Of a stretch of DNA of 13,545 nucleotides, positions 1 through 8,317 are shown piece after piece. Under the pieces are notes generated by a model, which saw nothing but the letters and a program-made list of their open reading frames with translations, was not told the origin of the DNA and searched no databases. Every line of letters starts with the position of its first letter. The stretch's first letter is position 1. The position numbers and the translations under genes are program-made. Origin of the DNA: Larix sibirica (taxonomy: Eukaryota; Streptophyta; Pinopsida; Pinales; Pinaceae); the NCBI GenBank assembly GCA_004151065.3, contig NWUY0300058287.1, positions 21,502-35,046 on the forward strand. Reading direction: 5' to 3'.

Positions 1-235
1 AGCCCATTTGATAGTTACCCTAGAGTCACCATAACCATAGATTTCATGAAAACCAAAATGTTTGGAGACTGCAAGAACACACCACAAATCGATAATCTCA
101 GCCTTGGTATTAGTGCCATTGCCACAATTGAGTTTCAATGTAAAGTAATAAAACTTAACCTCTACCAAAATCTTAACGAGAATATAATGCATATAATATC
201 CATTTAGTAACCTTACTCCTCAATAACCATCTTCA
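1..235 (-). pseudogene. LINE ORF2 RNase H domain fragment, cut by the left window edge
   Basis: Reading the minus strand from about 235 down to 1 gives one frame. It contains LNCGNGTNTKAE, then IIDLW about three residues on, then GDSRVTIKWA. These match the plant LINE RNase H (RVT_3) family: the Glu of TKAE and the Asp of GDSR sit where two of the catalytic acidic residues belong. The amino-terminal strand with the first Asp is not recognisable, although a decayed GYxGV-like stretch lies near 215-235 next to an in-frame stop. The domain normally degrades the RNA strand of the cDNA hybrid during retrotransposition. The rest, including the last Asp and the His region, lies outside the window. 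The same LNCG-G...E-LW pattern recurs in the fragment at 11871-12227, so both come from related RNase H-bearing LINEs. The identification rests on motif reading only. Confidence 0.66.
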
Positions 236-1265
236 TTCATAATTAACTACTTAGTGCACAAAATGTTTGTTTAATGTTTATATAATTTGTTTTTATAAAA
301 TTCAACTATTATGAAAATAAAAATAAAAATACTGAGTAAATTTTGGTTAAAGAGTTAATAATTAGAGTTTAAGAAATTTTAATTAGGTTAGTGTATTAAA
401 ATGATTTATAGTTAAGAGTTAATGGAGTAATAATTATAGATTAGATAGTTCATGGATTAAGGATTAAGCAATACAAATAAAAATATTGAGTAAATTTTGG
501 TTAAAGAATTAATAATTAGAGTTTAAGAAATTTTAATTAGGTTACTGTATTAAAAGGGTTTATATTTAAGAGTTAATGGAGTAATCATTATAGATTAGAT
601 GGTTCATGGATTAAGGATTAAGCATTATTGAGATTTATTTGAGATTAAAGTGGATATGTAAAAGTTTTAAATTTCTATTTTTTATGGAGTTAACATGATT
701 AGTTAAAAGCAAATTATTCAATCTTTCTTTATATTTTCAATTTTTATTTTTAAATATTTAGGATTTTACCTCGAGCTTAATGATTAAGTGAAAAATGATT
801 GATAATGGATCATAAAAAGGTTGAAAAAAGAATTGACATATTGTGTAGAATAGGGTTTTCATTATGAGAAAGATTAACCCTAGGGAAAGTAGCTCTATAA
901 GCAATTCATTTAATTGGCACTCTTTGGCTTATTTTTTTTAAGGTCTTTTTGGAGATGATAAGGAAGAAAAGTTTCAAATTCCTATACACTAATAAAAGAA
1001 AAAGGGATGACATTTTATTAGTAAAGTGGTAGGTAATAATTAAGTTTAAGTATAATTTTTTTTTTTATCACTGTGGTAAGGCACTATGCGACCAAAAGTT
1101 TATGGTGACTAATCTCAAATGAGGGTTTATGGAATCAAGTTAGCATTCAAAATACATTGAACCTTGTTTTGTACAAGAATGAATTGGGAAGCCAAACAAT
1201 CCTTTGATAATGCAATTACTGTATGTAGGGCGATTTGTTATCCTTCCTTTTAGTGGGAATTAGTT
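236..1265. other. AT-rich spacer, no recognised gene
   Basis: This stretch is strongly AT-rich and has stops in all frames that I read. It contains the 154-bp tandem duplication listed separately. I recognise no protein domain, RNA gene or mobile-element terminus in the rest. Confidence 0.6.
321..627. repeat. 154-bp tandem duplication
   Basis: Two adjacent copies, 321-474 and 475-627, each begin aaataaaaat followed by an (a/t)ctgag- or ttgag-type start. They share gtaaattttggttaaag, taattagagtttaag, and catggattaaggattaagca. They differ at only a few positions, such as aaaatgattt versus aaaagggttt. The even spacing of 154 bp indicates a local tandem duplication, not two independent insertions. 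The content is AT-rich and non-coding. Confidence 0.9.
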
Positions 1266-1269
1266 GGTT

Positions 1270-1865
1270 TGGATGCAAGGTAATGGAGAAAATGTTAGAA
1301 TAAGTCTTGACTCTTGATCCTTGGGTGGGGTGTGGAGATCCTTATAGGCTTCTTGAAAAACTATCTCTCTAAGAAAGGAGAATCTTTACCTTACCCAAGG
1401 TAGCATGCCCAAAACTTACCACCATATGGCAATAAGGATGGAAAATGGTGGATTTGCTAGATCTAACAAGAGTGGAAAGAGAATAATGGAAGACATATAT
1501 AGGAAATCTTAGGGATAGCTATGTAAGAATCGTAAATGATGTCAATGAGATCGTTTGGTCTAAAAATCATGCAATTGGGTTTTATATGGCCATATTGGAT
1601 TATAAAGTAGTGTTTCTAATTGACAATCAAGGAGAAGGTCTAAGATGGTGGAAGTTTGTGTATGATAATCTCTCCCTTAAAGACAAGGGTGTTCATGTGG
1701 CTAGCCATTAAGAATAAATCCCTAAAAAGACATTCAAAAATGAAACAAACATGGTCCTACTAGATGCATATGGACTTATTGACATGTATTAGAGACAACT
1801 AGCAAGAGGAGTAGATGTATATGGACTTTTTGACATGTATTAGAGGCAACTAGCAAGAGGAGACA
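1270..1865 (+). pseudogene. LINE ORF2 carboxy-terminal fragment (RT zinc-binding region), degenerate
   Basis: This is the decayed tail of a plant L1-like ORF2. In order I can read GNGENVRI near 1280, then after a frameshift LDPWVGCGDPYRLLEKLSL from 1313, FTLPKVACPK near 1390, IVWSKNHAIGFYMA near 1552, LRWWKFVYDNLSLKDKG near 1640, and in the next frame VWLAIKNKSLK near 1698, then GPTRCIW near 1755. This order matches the region downstream of the reverse transcriptase in plant LINEs, ending in the zf-RVT domain (W.K.W....P.K...F.WLA..., then GP.RC..C). At least three in-frame stops and two frameshifts break it, so it is dead. The RT catalytic domain is absent upstream. The 51-bp tandem duplication overlaps the first cysteine region. 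The family call rests on recalled motif order, not alignment. Confidence 0.72.
1761..1862. repeat. 51-bp tandem duplication inside the LINE fragment
   Basis: Copies 1761-1811 and 1812-1862 both read tagatg(c/t)atatggactt, then gacatgtattaga(g)gcaactagcaagagg with three or so substitutions. The unit is 17 codons, so the duplication keeps phase, but each copy carries an in-frame tag. The duplication therefore postdates, or was not constrained by, coding function. Confidence 0.9.
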
Positions 1866-1869
1866 ATGA

Positions 1870-2965
1870 TAAAATATTTCAAAATCTAGCAGCACAAAAC
1901 ACAACTTATATAATTTAAGGCACTTATTGTTTTCGTATCCTAAGGCTTTTAGTGGGAAAGAAACACAAACAACTTTAACGATAGGTAAATACCCTCTTTT
2001 CTGTTTGCATCACATATTAAAACAATGTTTAGAAGCTTTAAATCTAATTCAAAAATTCAAAAATATATGTAACTATTTCATGAGCCAATGACAAAACAAG
2101 GTTGTGAGGATACTTTGATTTCACCAATCAAGATACTCCACGTTTATGTGGGAAAAGGTAATCCTTTATTTAGAGTCCATTTTTTTTTCAAATTCACCAA
2201 TCAAGATACTCCACCTTTATGTGGGTAGAAGGTAATCCTTTATCTAGAGTCCATTTTTTCAAATTCAAAGTAAGCTTAAAAGGATGTACAAACAACTATT
2301 CAAAACACATGGCTATAAAGTTTTTAATGAAATTAACAACAAATAAAGGAGTGTGAAGACTTTAAATATTTGGAGACTAATTTTTAACCATGGAAAATTT
2401 AAGATAAATAATCTTTTCTAACTTGTGTATAAGTTAAAAGAATGATAAAAATATTTAACCATTTCTTAATTTTCTCTGACACATGTAGATTCTCCTTCCA
2501 AAAGAGATTATAGATAACTACCAACAATTGAATAATGAATAATATTGAAATGAAAAAGATATCATGTTCATATTAAAAAAATTCATTTCTTTCTCAATAC
2601 AATCCACATTACTCCTCACATTGAAAATCACATCATACTTGCAACTAGGTTTCTCCATAGATAACTTTTGTTTGCAAAGCTAAGGAATCATAATCATAAG
2701 GTTAGTGTAGTATCATATCATGTCTAAAGGTCCCTTTCAATCACTATATCGAAACGTGGGAGTAAGGAGAGGTCCCATATCCCACTTGCATGTACTTGGA
2801 AAAAACCTTATGCAGGTTTGATTTAGGTTGGCCCTCCATTTTCGTAAAGGACAAACTACATCATTAAATTAAAAGAAAAACGTGAGTTTAATTTTTTTTT
2901 GGAATTTTGAGCGAAATCATTGATTTTGAGTAACAAACTAGCTGCCCGACAAATAATTAGTTAAT
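1870..2965. other. AT-rich spacer, no recognised gene
   Basis: This stretch has stops in every frame and no protein motif I recognise. It holds the 73-bp duplication at 2121-2265. A slightly less AT-rich segment at about 2740-2850 has no identifiable content. Confidence 0.55.
2121..2265. repeat. 73-bp tandem duplication
   Basis: Copies 2121-2193 and 2194-2265 share tcaccaatcaagatactccac, tttatgtggg, aggtaatcctttat and tagagtccattttttt, and end in caaat. They differ by a few substitutions and in the length of the T run. The sequence is non-coding. Confidence 0.9.
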
Positions 2966-3003
2966 ATATTATTTATTATTATTATTATTTTTATTTTTAT
3001 TTT
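2966..3003. repeat. AT-rich simple repeat (TTA/TTTTA)
   Basis: A run of tta units passes into tttta units immediately left of the GC-richer block that I read as an LTR. On the minus strand this reads AAAATAAAAATAA. Confidence 0.85.
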
Positions 3004-3017
3004 TGTACATTCTTTAA

Positions 3018-3038
3018 GGAACTTCGTCCCGAAGTTAA
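3018..3038. other. Short perfect palindrome with GGGACGAA core
   Basis: The sequence aacttcg-tcc-cgaagtt forms a 7-bp stem with a 3-nt loop. On the minus strand it reads TTCGGGACGAAGTTCC, followed by TTAAAGAATGTAC. This resembles the conserved stretch that precedes the polypurine tract in many plant chromoviruses. It could therefore mark a second, older element end, not the interior of the LTR called here. Confidence 0.4.
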
Positions 3039-3173
3039 GTTGAACCATTTANGGTACCCTTCCTTGCCTTGGATGGATGGGTGGGTACGTTACACCACAG
3101 TTACACTTATAAAAAATGCAAAAACACGAGAAAAACATGTATGGGTGACACCCAAAGACGAGTGCACCTAAAA

Positions 3174-3188
3174 CCCTTTTATAATATA
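3174..3188 (-). promoter_or_regulatory. TATA box on the minus strand within the probable LTR
   Basis: The complement reads TATATTATAAAAGGG, a good match to a plant TATA element. It lies about 170 bp before the proposed LTR end in the transcription direction of the retroelement. That position is expected for an LTR promoter with the R/U5 region downstream. No transcription data support it. Confidence 0.4.
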
Positions 3189-4633
3189 CACAGGGTTACA
3201 AAGAGTACTATCGAAATGGGAGTTCCCAAACTAGCTGTAACTCAGGAGAGCGCCCAAAAAGCATCTCTCTCTAGAAACCACACGAATTTGTCTAGCACCC
3301 AAACTCTCCTTGGTCTCCCCCTGAAGCACTTGTGGGTTCGGCTCCTGCCGCTCCCATTACTCTACCCAAATGTCAACCTAGTCCGTCTAGTCTTTGGGCA
3401 TCACATCGTCTTCGCCAAGACATGCTTCTGCATACATGCTGTTGACTGTACCCAAATTGCGCCTGAACTGCCTTAGCTGAACTCCCTCTAATTTTGTACT
3501 TGGTTGCTGCCTCCACCCATTTGGATACTTATACCTATCCAAGTGTGCCAAGTTCAGGCTCCTACCTCGAGCCAACTCCATGTCTTGGGCACTTCCGTGC
3601 GGACGTGTCCATCTCTTGGGTGCACTTCTATTGGAGTGTGGTATGTGTCGGGCACACTTCTACCAATGTCATGCCATATGCCAATACCTATGCTACCTCC
3701 TGCCTTGGATGAATTCTTTCATGGGACTATTAATTATCTCCCCCGTCTCTACTAGATGGTCACTTGCTGATGCATATCGTCTAGTGCCCATGTGTTGTAC
3801 TGAAGCCCACCATGAATTCCGGTAGGTCTCCTTTCCTGCGCAAGCGCCCAAGTGTGTCGCCACATAATGTGGGTTTCCACCCCATGCCAGACTCTTGCAT
3901 GCTAGTCAATGAGTCTCCAGTATCCCAAGTCAAGTTTCCTTTCCAAGTGCGCCCGTCTAGGATTCTTGGGACAAGCCCCCATGCCAATCTTGCCCGTGAG
4001 TGAAGAGGTGGTCGAGGTTCCTCTCACCAAGGTCGTGACAATAGACTTCTTCTTAGGAAATGGTTGAATCTTCTCCACGAGGGGAGAATGATAGATTTAT
4101 TTCCACCCAAAAGAAAGGATGAGATAGAACCCCCCTAGGCATGAGAGGTCGGTTACTTAACCAAGTAAACTATCTGACTAACTAGAAGACTGACTGTCTA
4201 ATTGAATGAGCCAACCCCCAACTGGCATGTAATTTAAGGATGACTTCAATTCGACTAATGAATTACCCAATAAACCATCCCTATTATCAGTTCTGCAGGG
4301 TGATTGACACAAGAATCTTAGACCCATTCCTTTCCTTCCTCCTAGATAATAACTGCCTCAACTTCCTTCCTCTTGGAAGCATTGACTGATTGGGGCATAT
4401 GAGTCAATCTTGGCAATTGATGGCTCATTAGTCCTCTCTTGGACACTTGGATTTCATTTATTGGATTCATGGATTAGTATGTCCCTTCCTAACCTTAGGA
4501 GAATCATTCCCATGCTCTTGTTGCCTTGCATGGTCAGCTATGGATTTCTTTATTATTATTATGCACATTTACATCACATTTACAATGATACTGTGCTTGA
4601 CTAGCGCATGGTTCACTAACCATATTTACTTGC

Positions 4634-4635
<2 letters not shown>

Positions 4636-4664
<29 letters not shown>
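4636..4664. repeat. (AC)n microsatellite
   Basis: About 14 uninterrupted ac units lie inside the probable LTR. This is a likely length-variable marker. Confidence 0.97.
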
Positions 4665-4781
4665 TTCGGGGAATCCATGGTAGTGCCTTGGTCTTGAGCT
4701 CCTCACCATGTTCCTTACGATCATCAATGCATTACATTATTTACATATCATTTGTCAAAGGTAAAAACTAGGGGCATTACA

Positions 4782-4795
4782 ATACCCTCCCCCTT
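4782..4795 (-). other. Polypurine tract of the chromovirus
   Basis: The complement reads AAGGGGGAGGGTAT and is immediately followed by TGTAATG, the proposed LTR start. In LTR retrotransposons this tract primes plus-strand DNA synthesis and always abuts the 3' LTR. Its place between the chromodomain stop (4811) and the LTR supports the orientation assigned here. Confidence 0.68.
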
Positions 4796-4810
4796 GAAAC
4801 AACACTATCA

Positions 4811-4921
4811 CTAGTGCTCTTCAAAACTTAACAAAAATGTGTATGCCTGCCTCATGGCATCCTCCATCTCCCACGTAGCCTCATCTAGGCTAAAGTGCCT
4901 CCATTGGGAGACATTATCGTC
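4811..4921 (-). pseudogene. Ty3/gypsy chromovirus polyprotein end: chromodomain fragment
   Basis: The minus-strand frame gives VSQWRHFSLDEATWEMEDA, then MRQAYTFLLSFEEH and a stop at 4811-4813. The QW...DEATWE...AMR pattern is the characteristic carboxy-terminal part of the integrase chromodomain in plant Ty3/gypsy chromoviruses, which helps direct integration to particular chromatin. The stop lies 15 bp before the polypurine tract, the normal arrangement. Upstream of 4921 the frame hits a stop at once. The sequence there belongs to a dispersed repeat also found at 9559-10225, and I could not recognise the rest of the integrase. The fragment is about 37 codons and cannot be functional alone. 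The family call is solid on the motif; the exact clade is not determined. Confidence 0.78.
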
Positions 4922-5580
4922 CTAGTAAGATTGTTAAGTTGACACTCACACTTGATGATATTTATCCTCATTTCCACTTTGTTGAATACCCAATTTGGTC
5001 TTTTCATTAAGGATTTATATCTATATGTAAGAGATTTCAAATTTAATCTCCTCTTATGATTTCCTACACTATAAAAAATTAGCAAGTGTTAAGCACCAAA
5101 TAGCTCGTTCAATGTTGTTAATGATATATGCTTGATTATACATAACCATATGTTATATCATGCAAGGTTCCATTGACAATCCTCATGTATCATGCATGAT
5201 CTTATATGAAGCTCACCGGATAAAAAAACCATCCTTTCTTTAAGGGACTTAACTAAACAATATCTCGATACCTCCCTTTGTCCCCTCTCACCTTCCCATT
5301 AATGACATGGAACCTTTACATCCATAAAGAAACATGCTACATGCACCAAGATCATGGAGATCATTCATTGTGGTGGAGCCATACAAGATCATGTATACAT
5401 ACATTGGAGTGGTCTCAATAATGTCTCCAAACCTTTCTCCTTCCCCTCAACAACATGAACCTTGGAAGGCCATAAAGAGACATGAAACTTGTAGTGTTGG
5501 AACCATGAAGATCGTTTCTTTAGTGGAAACATGAAGGATTGTGGATACATCTTTAAACCTTCTGTTGTCCCCTTTCCTCT
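4901..5580. repeat. Dispersed repeat, copy 1 of 2 (direct orientation)
   Basis: This segment aligns colinearly with 9559-10225. Shared blocks include ttgacactcacac, ttatcctcatttccac, aatttggtcttttcat, gttaagcaccaaata, catatgttatatcat, ggacttaactaaacaatatc and gacatctttaaacctt-type sequence. Copies diverge by frequent substitutions and small indels, so the duplication is old or the two are independent insertions of one family. Its left end overlaps the chromodomain region, where the minus-strand frame (VEMRINIIKCECQLNN) is partly conserved in copy 2 as VEMRISIIECECQFEN. The family is unidentified. It could be non-autonomous LTR material. Confidence 0.75.
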
Positions 5581-5727
5581 TTATGGATACATCTTTAAAC
5601 CTCTCTCCTTCCCCTCAACAACATGAATCTTGGAAGGCCATAAAGAGAAATGAACCATGTAGTATTGGTACCACGAAGATTGTTCCTTTAATGGAACATG
5701 AAGGATTGTGGATACATCTTTAAACTT
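5432..5727. repeat. 168-bp partial tandem duplication at the end of copy 1
   Basis: The first unit, 5432-5599, and the second, 5600-5727, share ccttcccctcaacaacatgaa, ttggaaggccataaagaga, ccatgaagat- or ccacgaagat-type sequence, and gaaggattgtggatacatc. The second unit is cut short. The copy at 9559-10225 has only one unit, so this duplication arose after the two copies separated. The spacing is divisible by three and both units read similarly in one plus frame (SPSPQQHE, WKAIKR), but stops and the lack of any known domain argue against coding. Confidence 0.85.
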
Positions 5728-5729
5728 GT

Positions 5730-6406
5730 TCGACTTTGATCTCAAAGCTGACACTATGAACCATATGGCTATATGAATTCAAAAAATATAGAAATTGGAT
5801 TGAATGGAATTGAAAGACGCCACAACCACCATGGTCAGATCATTGTTTATCTCCTGTGTGCGGGATTCATGTGTATGTGTGTGCATCTTTAGCACGTTTG
5901 ATGTTGGTACTGTATGTTTTCAGAAGTGCAAATCTACACGTTTATGCAAAGGATGCATTTTATTTGAAGTGGGATACGATATATTCTTTAATATATTCGC
6001 CATCACTATATGAATCACTTGAGATCGTACACAACATTTTATGAAGAGACTGCTCTATGAATAAACATTTGTGAGTAAAAACGATGATGAAGAATCTTTG
6101 TGAATCTAGGACTTTTGGAGATCGACCTCCATTCACAAATGCAAAGAAAATAACACCAATAGGTGTATTAGTGTTATTCTAACACCTATTGGCGTAGCTA
6201 TTTGTTTCACCATCAGTGCATTTGAAGCAGTCTAAACAATAAACGATTTTGACTTTTCTCACAATAGGGTGATATAATCTTTGAAGCAGTCTATTTATTC
6301 TATGTTTTGGACTTTCCGATGGTTTTTGGTCGGAATGTGGTAATTTTCTTTTTGGTTAAATCCAAATTTGGAAGCGTTTAAATTGTGTTTTTAAATGCAT
6401 AAATGG
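5730..6406. other. Spacer with a small hairpin, no recognised gene
   Basis: Short open frames on the plus strand around 5804-6044 have no recognisable motif. Apart from the inverted repeat at 6156-6193 and a repeated tttgaagcagtcta near 6220 and 6280, I see nothing identifiable. Confidence 0.5.
6156..6193. repeat. Perfect 11-bp inverted repeat with a nested stem
   Basis: The arms ccaataggtgt and acacctattgg are exact reverse complements about 15 nt apart. Inside them gtgtta-ttc-taacac can form a second stem. The form resembles the subterminal or terminal hairpin sequences of plant DNA transposons and MITEs. No matching second end or target-site duplication was found nearby. Confidence 0.7.
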
Positions 6407-6560
6407 ATTCAACACTCTCAAATACCCCTATGACACTCATATTACGCAATTTCCACAACTAATATATGTGACTAAGATTTTTTTTTAAATTTCCAACCGA
6501 GATCTAATCAGAAAATATACCTTGAAAAAATAAAAAAACTTAGAATATTTAGACTACTCC
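6407..6560. repeat. Dispersed repeat B, copy 1 of 2 (direct)
   Basis: This segment matches 8154-8317: attcaacac(t/c)ctcaaatacccct, gcaatttccacaactaatat, atgtgactaagattttttt (tctaattttttt in copy 2), gaaaatatacc and tagaatatttagactac. The two copies lie about 1.75 kb apart and flank a LINE fragment. The family is unidentified. Confidence 0.85.
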
Positions 6561-7140
6561 AACAAATTATGTTACAATCACATGTATCTCCCACTTCCCC
6601 AAGCTTTTGCTAAAAGTACATTCCATTTTCACTCACTTTTTAAATTCATGCAATATTTTGATTATCATTTACATAATAATTAGGAATCCATTTTCCCCAG
6701 TATCCATCATTTATTGCAGATGTTTATGTATGTATGTCTATATGTATGTATAAAATTTATTGATATCTATTATTTGGTTTAGTGATAAATTTGAATGTGT
6801 ATATTTCAAAATGTAATTCTAATTGTCTTTATAAGTATAGGTATAAATGTCTATCAAGTAGTATTATATTAGTAACCATGTATTGTGTAACACAAAAAAT
6901 TATATTGATAAATCCAGAAAATATAGAAGAAACATATTTTGAAATCAGATTTATGTTACCATATATTAAACTATATCTATCTTAACTTATCATTTATTAA
7001 GTATTAAGGGGATCAAATATTTTAAGGTGTAAATTTTATGGTCATCTCTATTTTTATTTATTAAGTATATATATCAAATATCTCTCTTTCATATACATAC
7101 ATACATATATATGATGTAAGTGTTATTCATATGATAACAT
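6561..7140. other. AT-rich spacer, no recognised gene
   Basis: Very AT-rich, with short ta/tg-rich runs such as tatgtatgtatgtctatatgtatgtata near 6726 and catacatacatacatatat near 7091. The plus-strand open frame at 6782-6985 has AT-driven composition and no motif. Confidence 0.55.
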
Positions 7141-7181
7141 TTCAATTGATACATTTTGCTCTTCTCAATATAATAAAATTA

Positions 7182-7310
7182 CGATGATGATGATGATGAC
7201 AACGACGATGACGACGACGACAACAACAATGATGATGATGATGAAGATGACGATGATCATGATCATGATGACGATGACGAAGATGATGATGATGATGATG
7301 GTGATGATGG
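7182..7310. repeat. Interrupted GAT/GAC trinucleotide microsatellite
   Basis: About 128 bp of gat, gac and aac trinucleotides with scattered variants. It directly follows, in the minus-strand sense, the end of the LINE coding remnant. It translates as polyhistidine or polyserine in minus frames, which is an artefact. Some LINEs end in simple trinucleotide repeats instead of poly(A), so it may have grown from the LINE tail. Confidence 0.93.
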
Positions 7311-7319
7311 ATCCGACGA

Positions 7320-8152
7320 CCTCGCCATACCACCGATGACAAGTAGAAGCTTAGAAATGTTAGTGTTGGGGAAAATATTATGGAACTGAGATTTGATGTG
7401 GGTGTAGGTAGGGCATTCTAAGAGAAAGTGATTCTCATCCTCAACACTCATAGACTTGCATAGCTGACAGATCCTTTCGGCCCACAACATTTTAGGAATT
7501 GTTCAGTGCTCCGTTTCACTATGGAGCTCATGAGAGTTCATCCTAATCTTGGCGATATTAATCTTCTTCTTTGAATAGCTTAAAATAGAGAGATACTTTT
7601 GATCCTCCATATTGGGATTGATGACCTCCTTATAATATCATAGTTTTCTTTTGGCCTCTAAGGTTTTTTCACACCACATTTTTTCTTTGAACATGTTAGC
7701 AATAATATTTTTAACGTTATCAATATTTTCAAAGTGGCAATTTCATCAATCCCCTAATGGTTTAACCAAGTCATGGCGTCTTTATGCCACCCTTGCTTGA
7801 GGCACATGTGGGTATGGCTAGAATTTAAAGCATTCTTAGGAAGCTGATGGTCTCCTATATTGTTTATCTTGTGCTTGTACACTGGGTATCTAGTCATAGC
7901 CATGCTCTTTATGGGGGAGAGCCCTACTTCTAAGAGGAGAATAAGATAGGGTGTATTGCTCTTAATTTTCAAGTTATAGGTGATAAAACACTTTTGGATT
8001 TGCTCAATTTTTCTCCAATATTCTATGGAGATTCTATATCCCCAAATTTCACAGCCATACAAGATAATGGGAGTGACGAGCATTTCAAAGAGGAACTTCT
8101 TTTTATCCCACATCACCGGGTTTGCATATTTACAATTGTTTTCAAGACCAAA
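7320..8152 (-). pseudogene. LINE ORF2 carboxy-terminal half (RT thumb to zinc-binding end), degenerate
   Basis: From 8152 downward the minus strand encodes FGLENNCKYANPVMWDKKK, LVTPIILYGCEIWG, WRKIEQIQKCFITYNLKIKS, LLLEVGLSPIKSMAMTRY, and KQGWHKDAMTWLNH. There is a tag at 7754-7756 where the family has Trp. A frameshift near 7715 follows, then KEKMWCEKTLEAKRKL, YYKEVINPNMEDQKYLSILS, KKKINIAKIRMNSHELHSET, and finally ERICQLCKSMSVEDENHFLL followed by ECPTYTH. This is the post-catalytic part of a plant non-LTR retrotransposon reverse transcriptase, ending in its C..C...H...C zinc-binding module. Extra stops (L-stop-YYK and EH-stop-TIPK) confirm a pseudogene. The catalytic YxDD segment is missing because coding stops at the unresolved base 8153. 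This lineage differs from the RNase H-bearing LINEs elsewhere in the window. Confidence 0.85.
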
Positions 8153-8153
8153 N

Positions 8154-8317
8154 ATTCAACACCCTCAAATACCCCTGTGGCACTCAGATTATGCAATTTC
8201 CACAACTAATATATGTGACTCTAATTTTTTTTAAGATTTCCAACTGGAGTCCAAACAAAACAAACTGGAAAATATACCCCCAAAAGGTTGAAAACGTAGA
8301 ATATTTAGACTACACCA
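8154..8317. repeat. Dispersed repeat B, copy 2 of 2 (direct)
   Basis: This is the homologue of 6407-6560 and starts immediately after the unresolved base at 8153. A short echo, attcaacaccctctaatatata, follows at about 8378-8400. No coding content is visible. Confidence 0.85.

Larger units (their letters stand above)
3004..4781 (-). mobile_element. Probable 3' LTR of a Ty3/gypsy chromovirus (right end firm, left end tentative)
   Basis: On the minus strand this block begins TGTAATGCCCC at 4781, directly after a purine-rich tract and a chromodomain end. This is the usual order for the 3' end of a plant chromovirus. The left limit is inferred: tgtacatt at 3004 would give the complementary terminus TGTACA, forming a short TGTA...TACA inverted repeat and an LTR of about 1.78 kb. 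Base composition changes from AT-rich to mixed at about the same place. A TATA box on the minus strand near 3174-3188 fits an LTR promoter late in the element. Open frames within the block look like chance reading of LTR sequence. The other LTR and most internal sequence are not in the window, so this may be a truncated element. An unresolved base lies at 3052. Confidence 0.5.

Noticed and set aside
3015-3090. Resemblance to a 5S rRNA internal promoter (cgaagttaag followed by ggatgggtg)
   Set aside because: The two short matches are about 11 nt too far apart and the rest of the 5S sequence is absent, so a Cassandra-like 5S-bearing LTR is not supported.
3069-3990. Several plus- and minus-strand open frames of 60-135 codons in the GC-richer block
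   Set aside because: None shows a protein motif, they overlap each other in many frames, and the block is better explained as LTR sequence.
5334-5723. Plus-strand frames with repeated SPSPQQHE...WKAIKR segments
   Set aside because: The similarity is due to the 168-bp DNA duplication. Stops separate the units, the second dispersed copy is not open in the same way, and no domain is recognised.
7142-7342. Histidine-rich and serine-rich minus-strand open frames
   Set aside because: They are translations of the GAT/GAC microsatellite, not genes.
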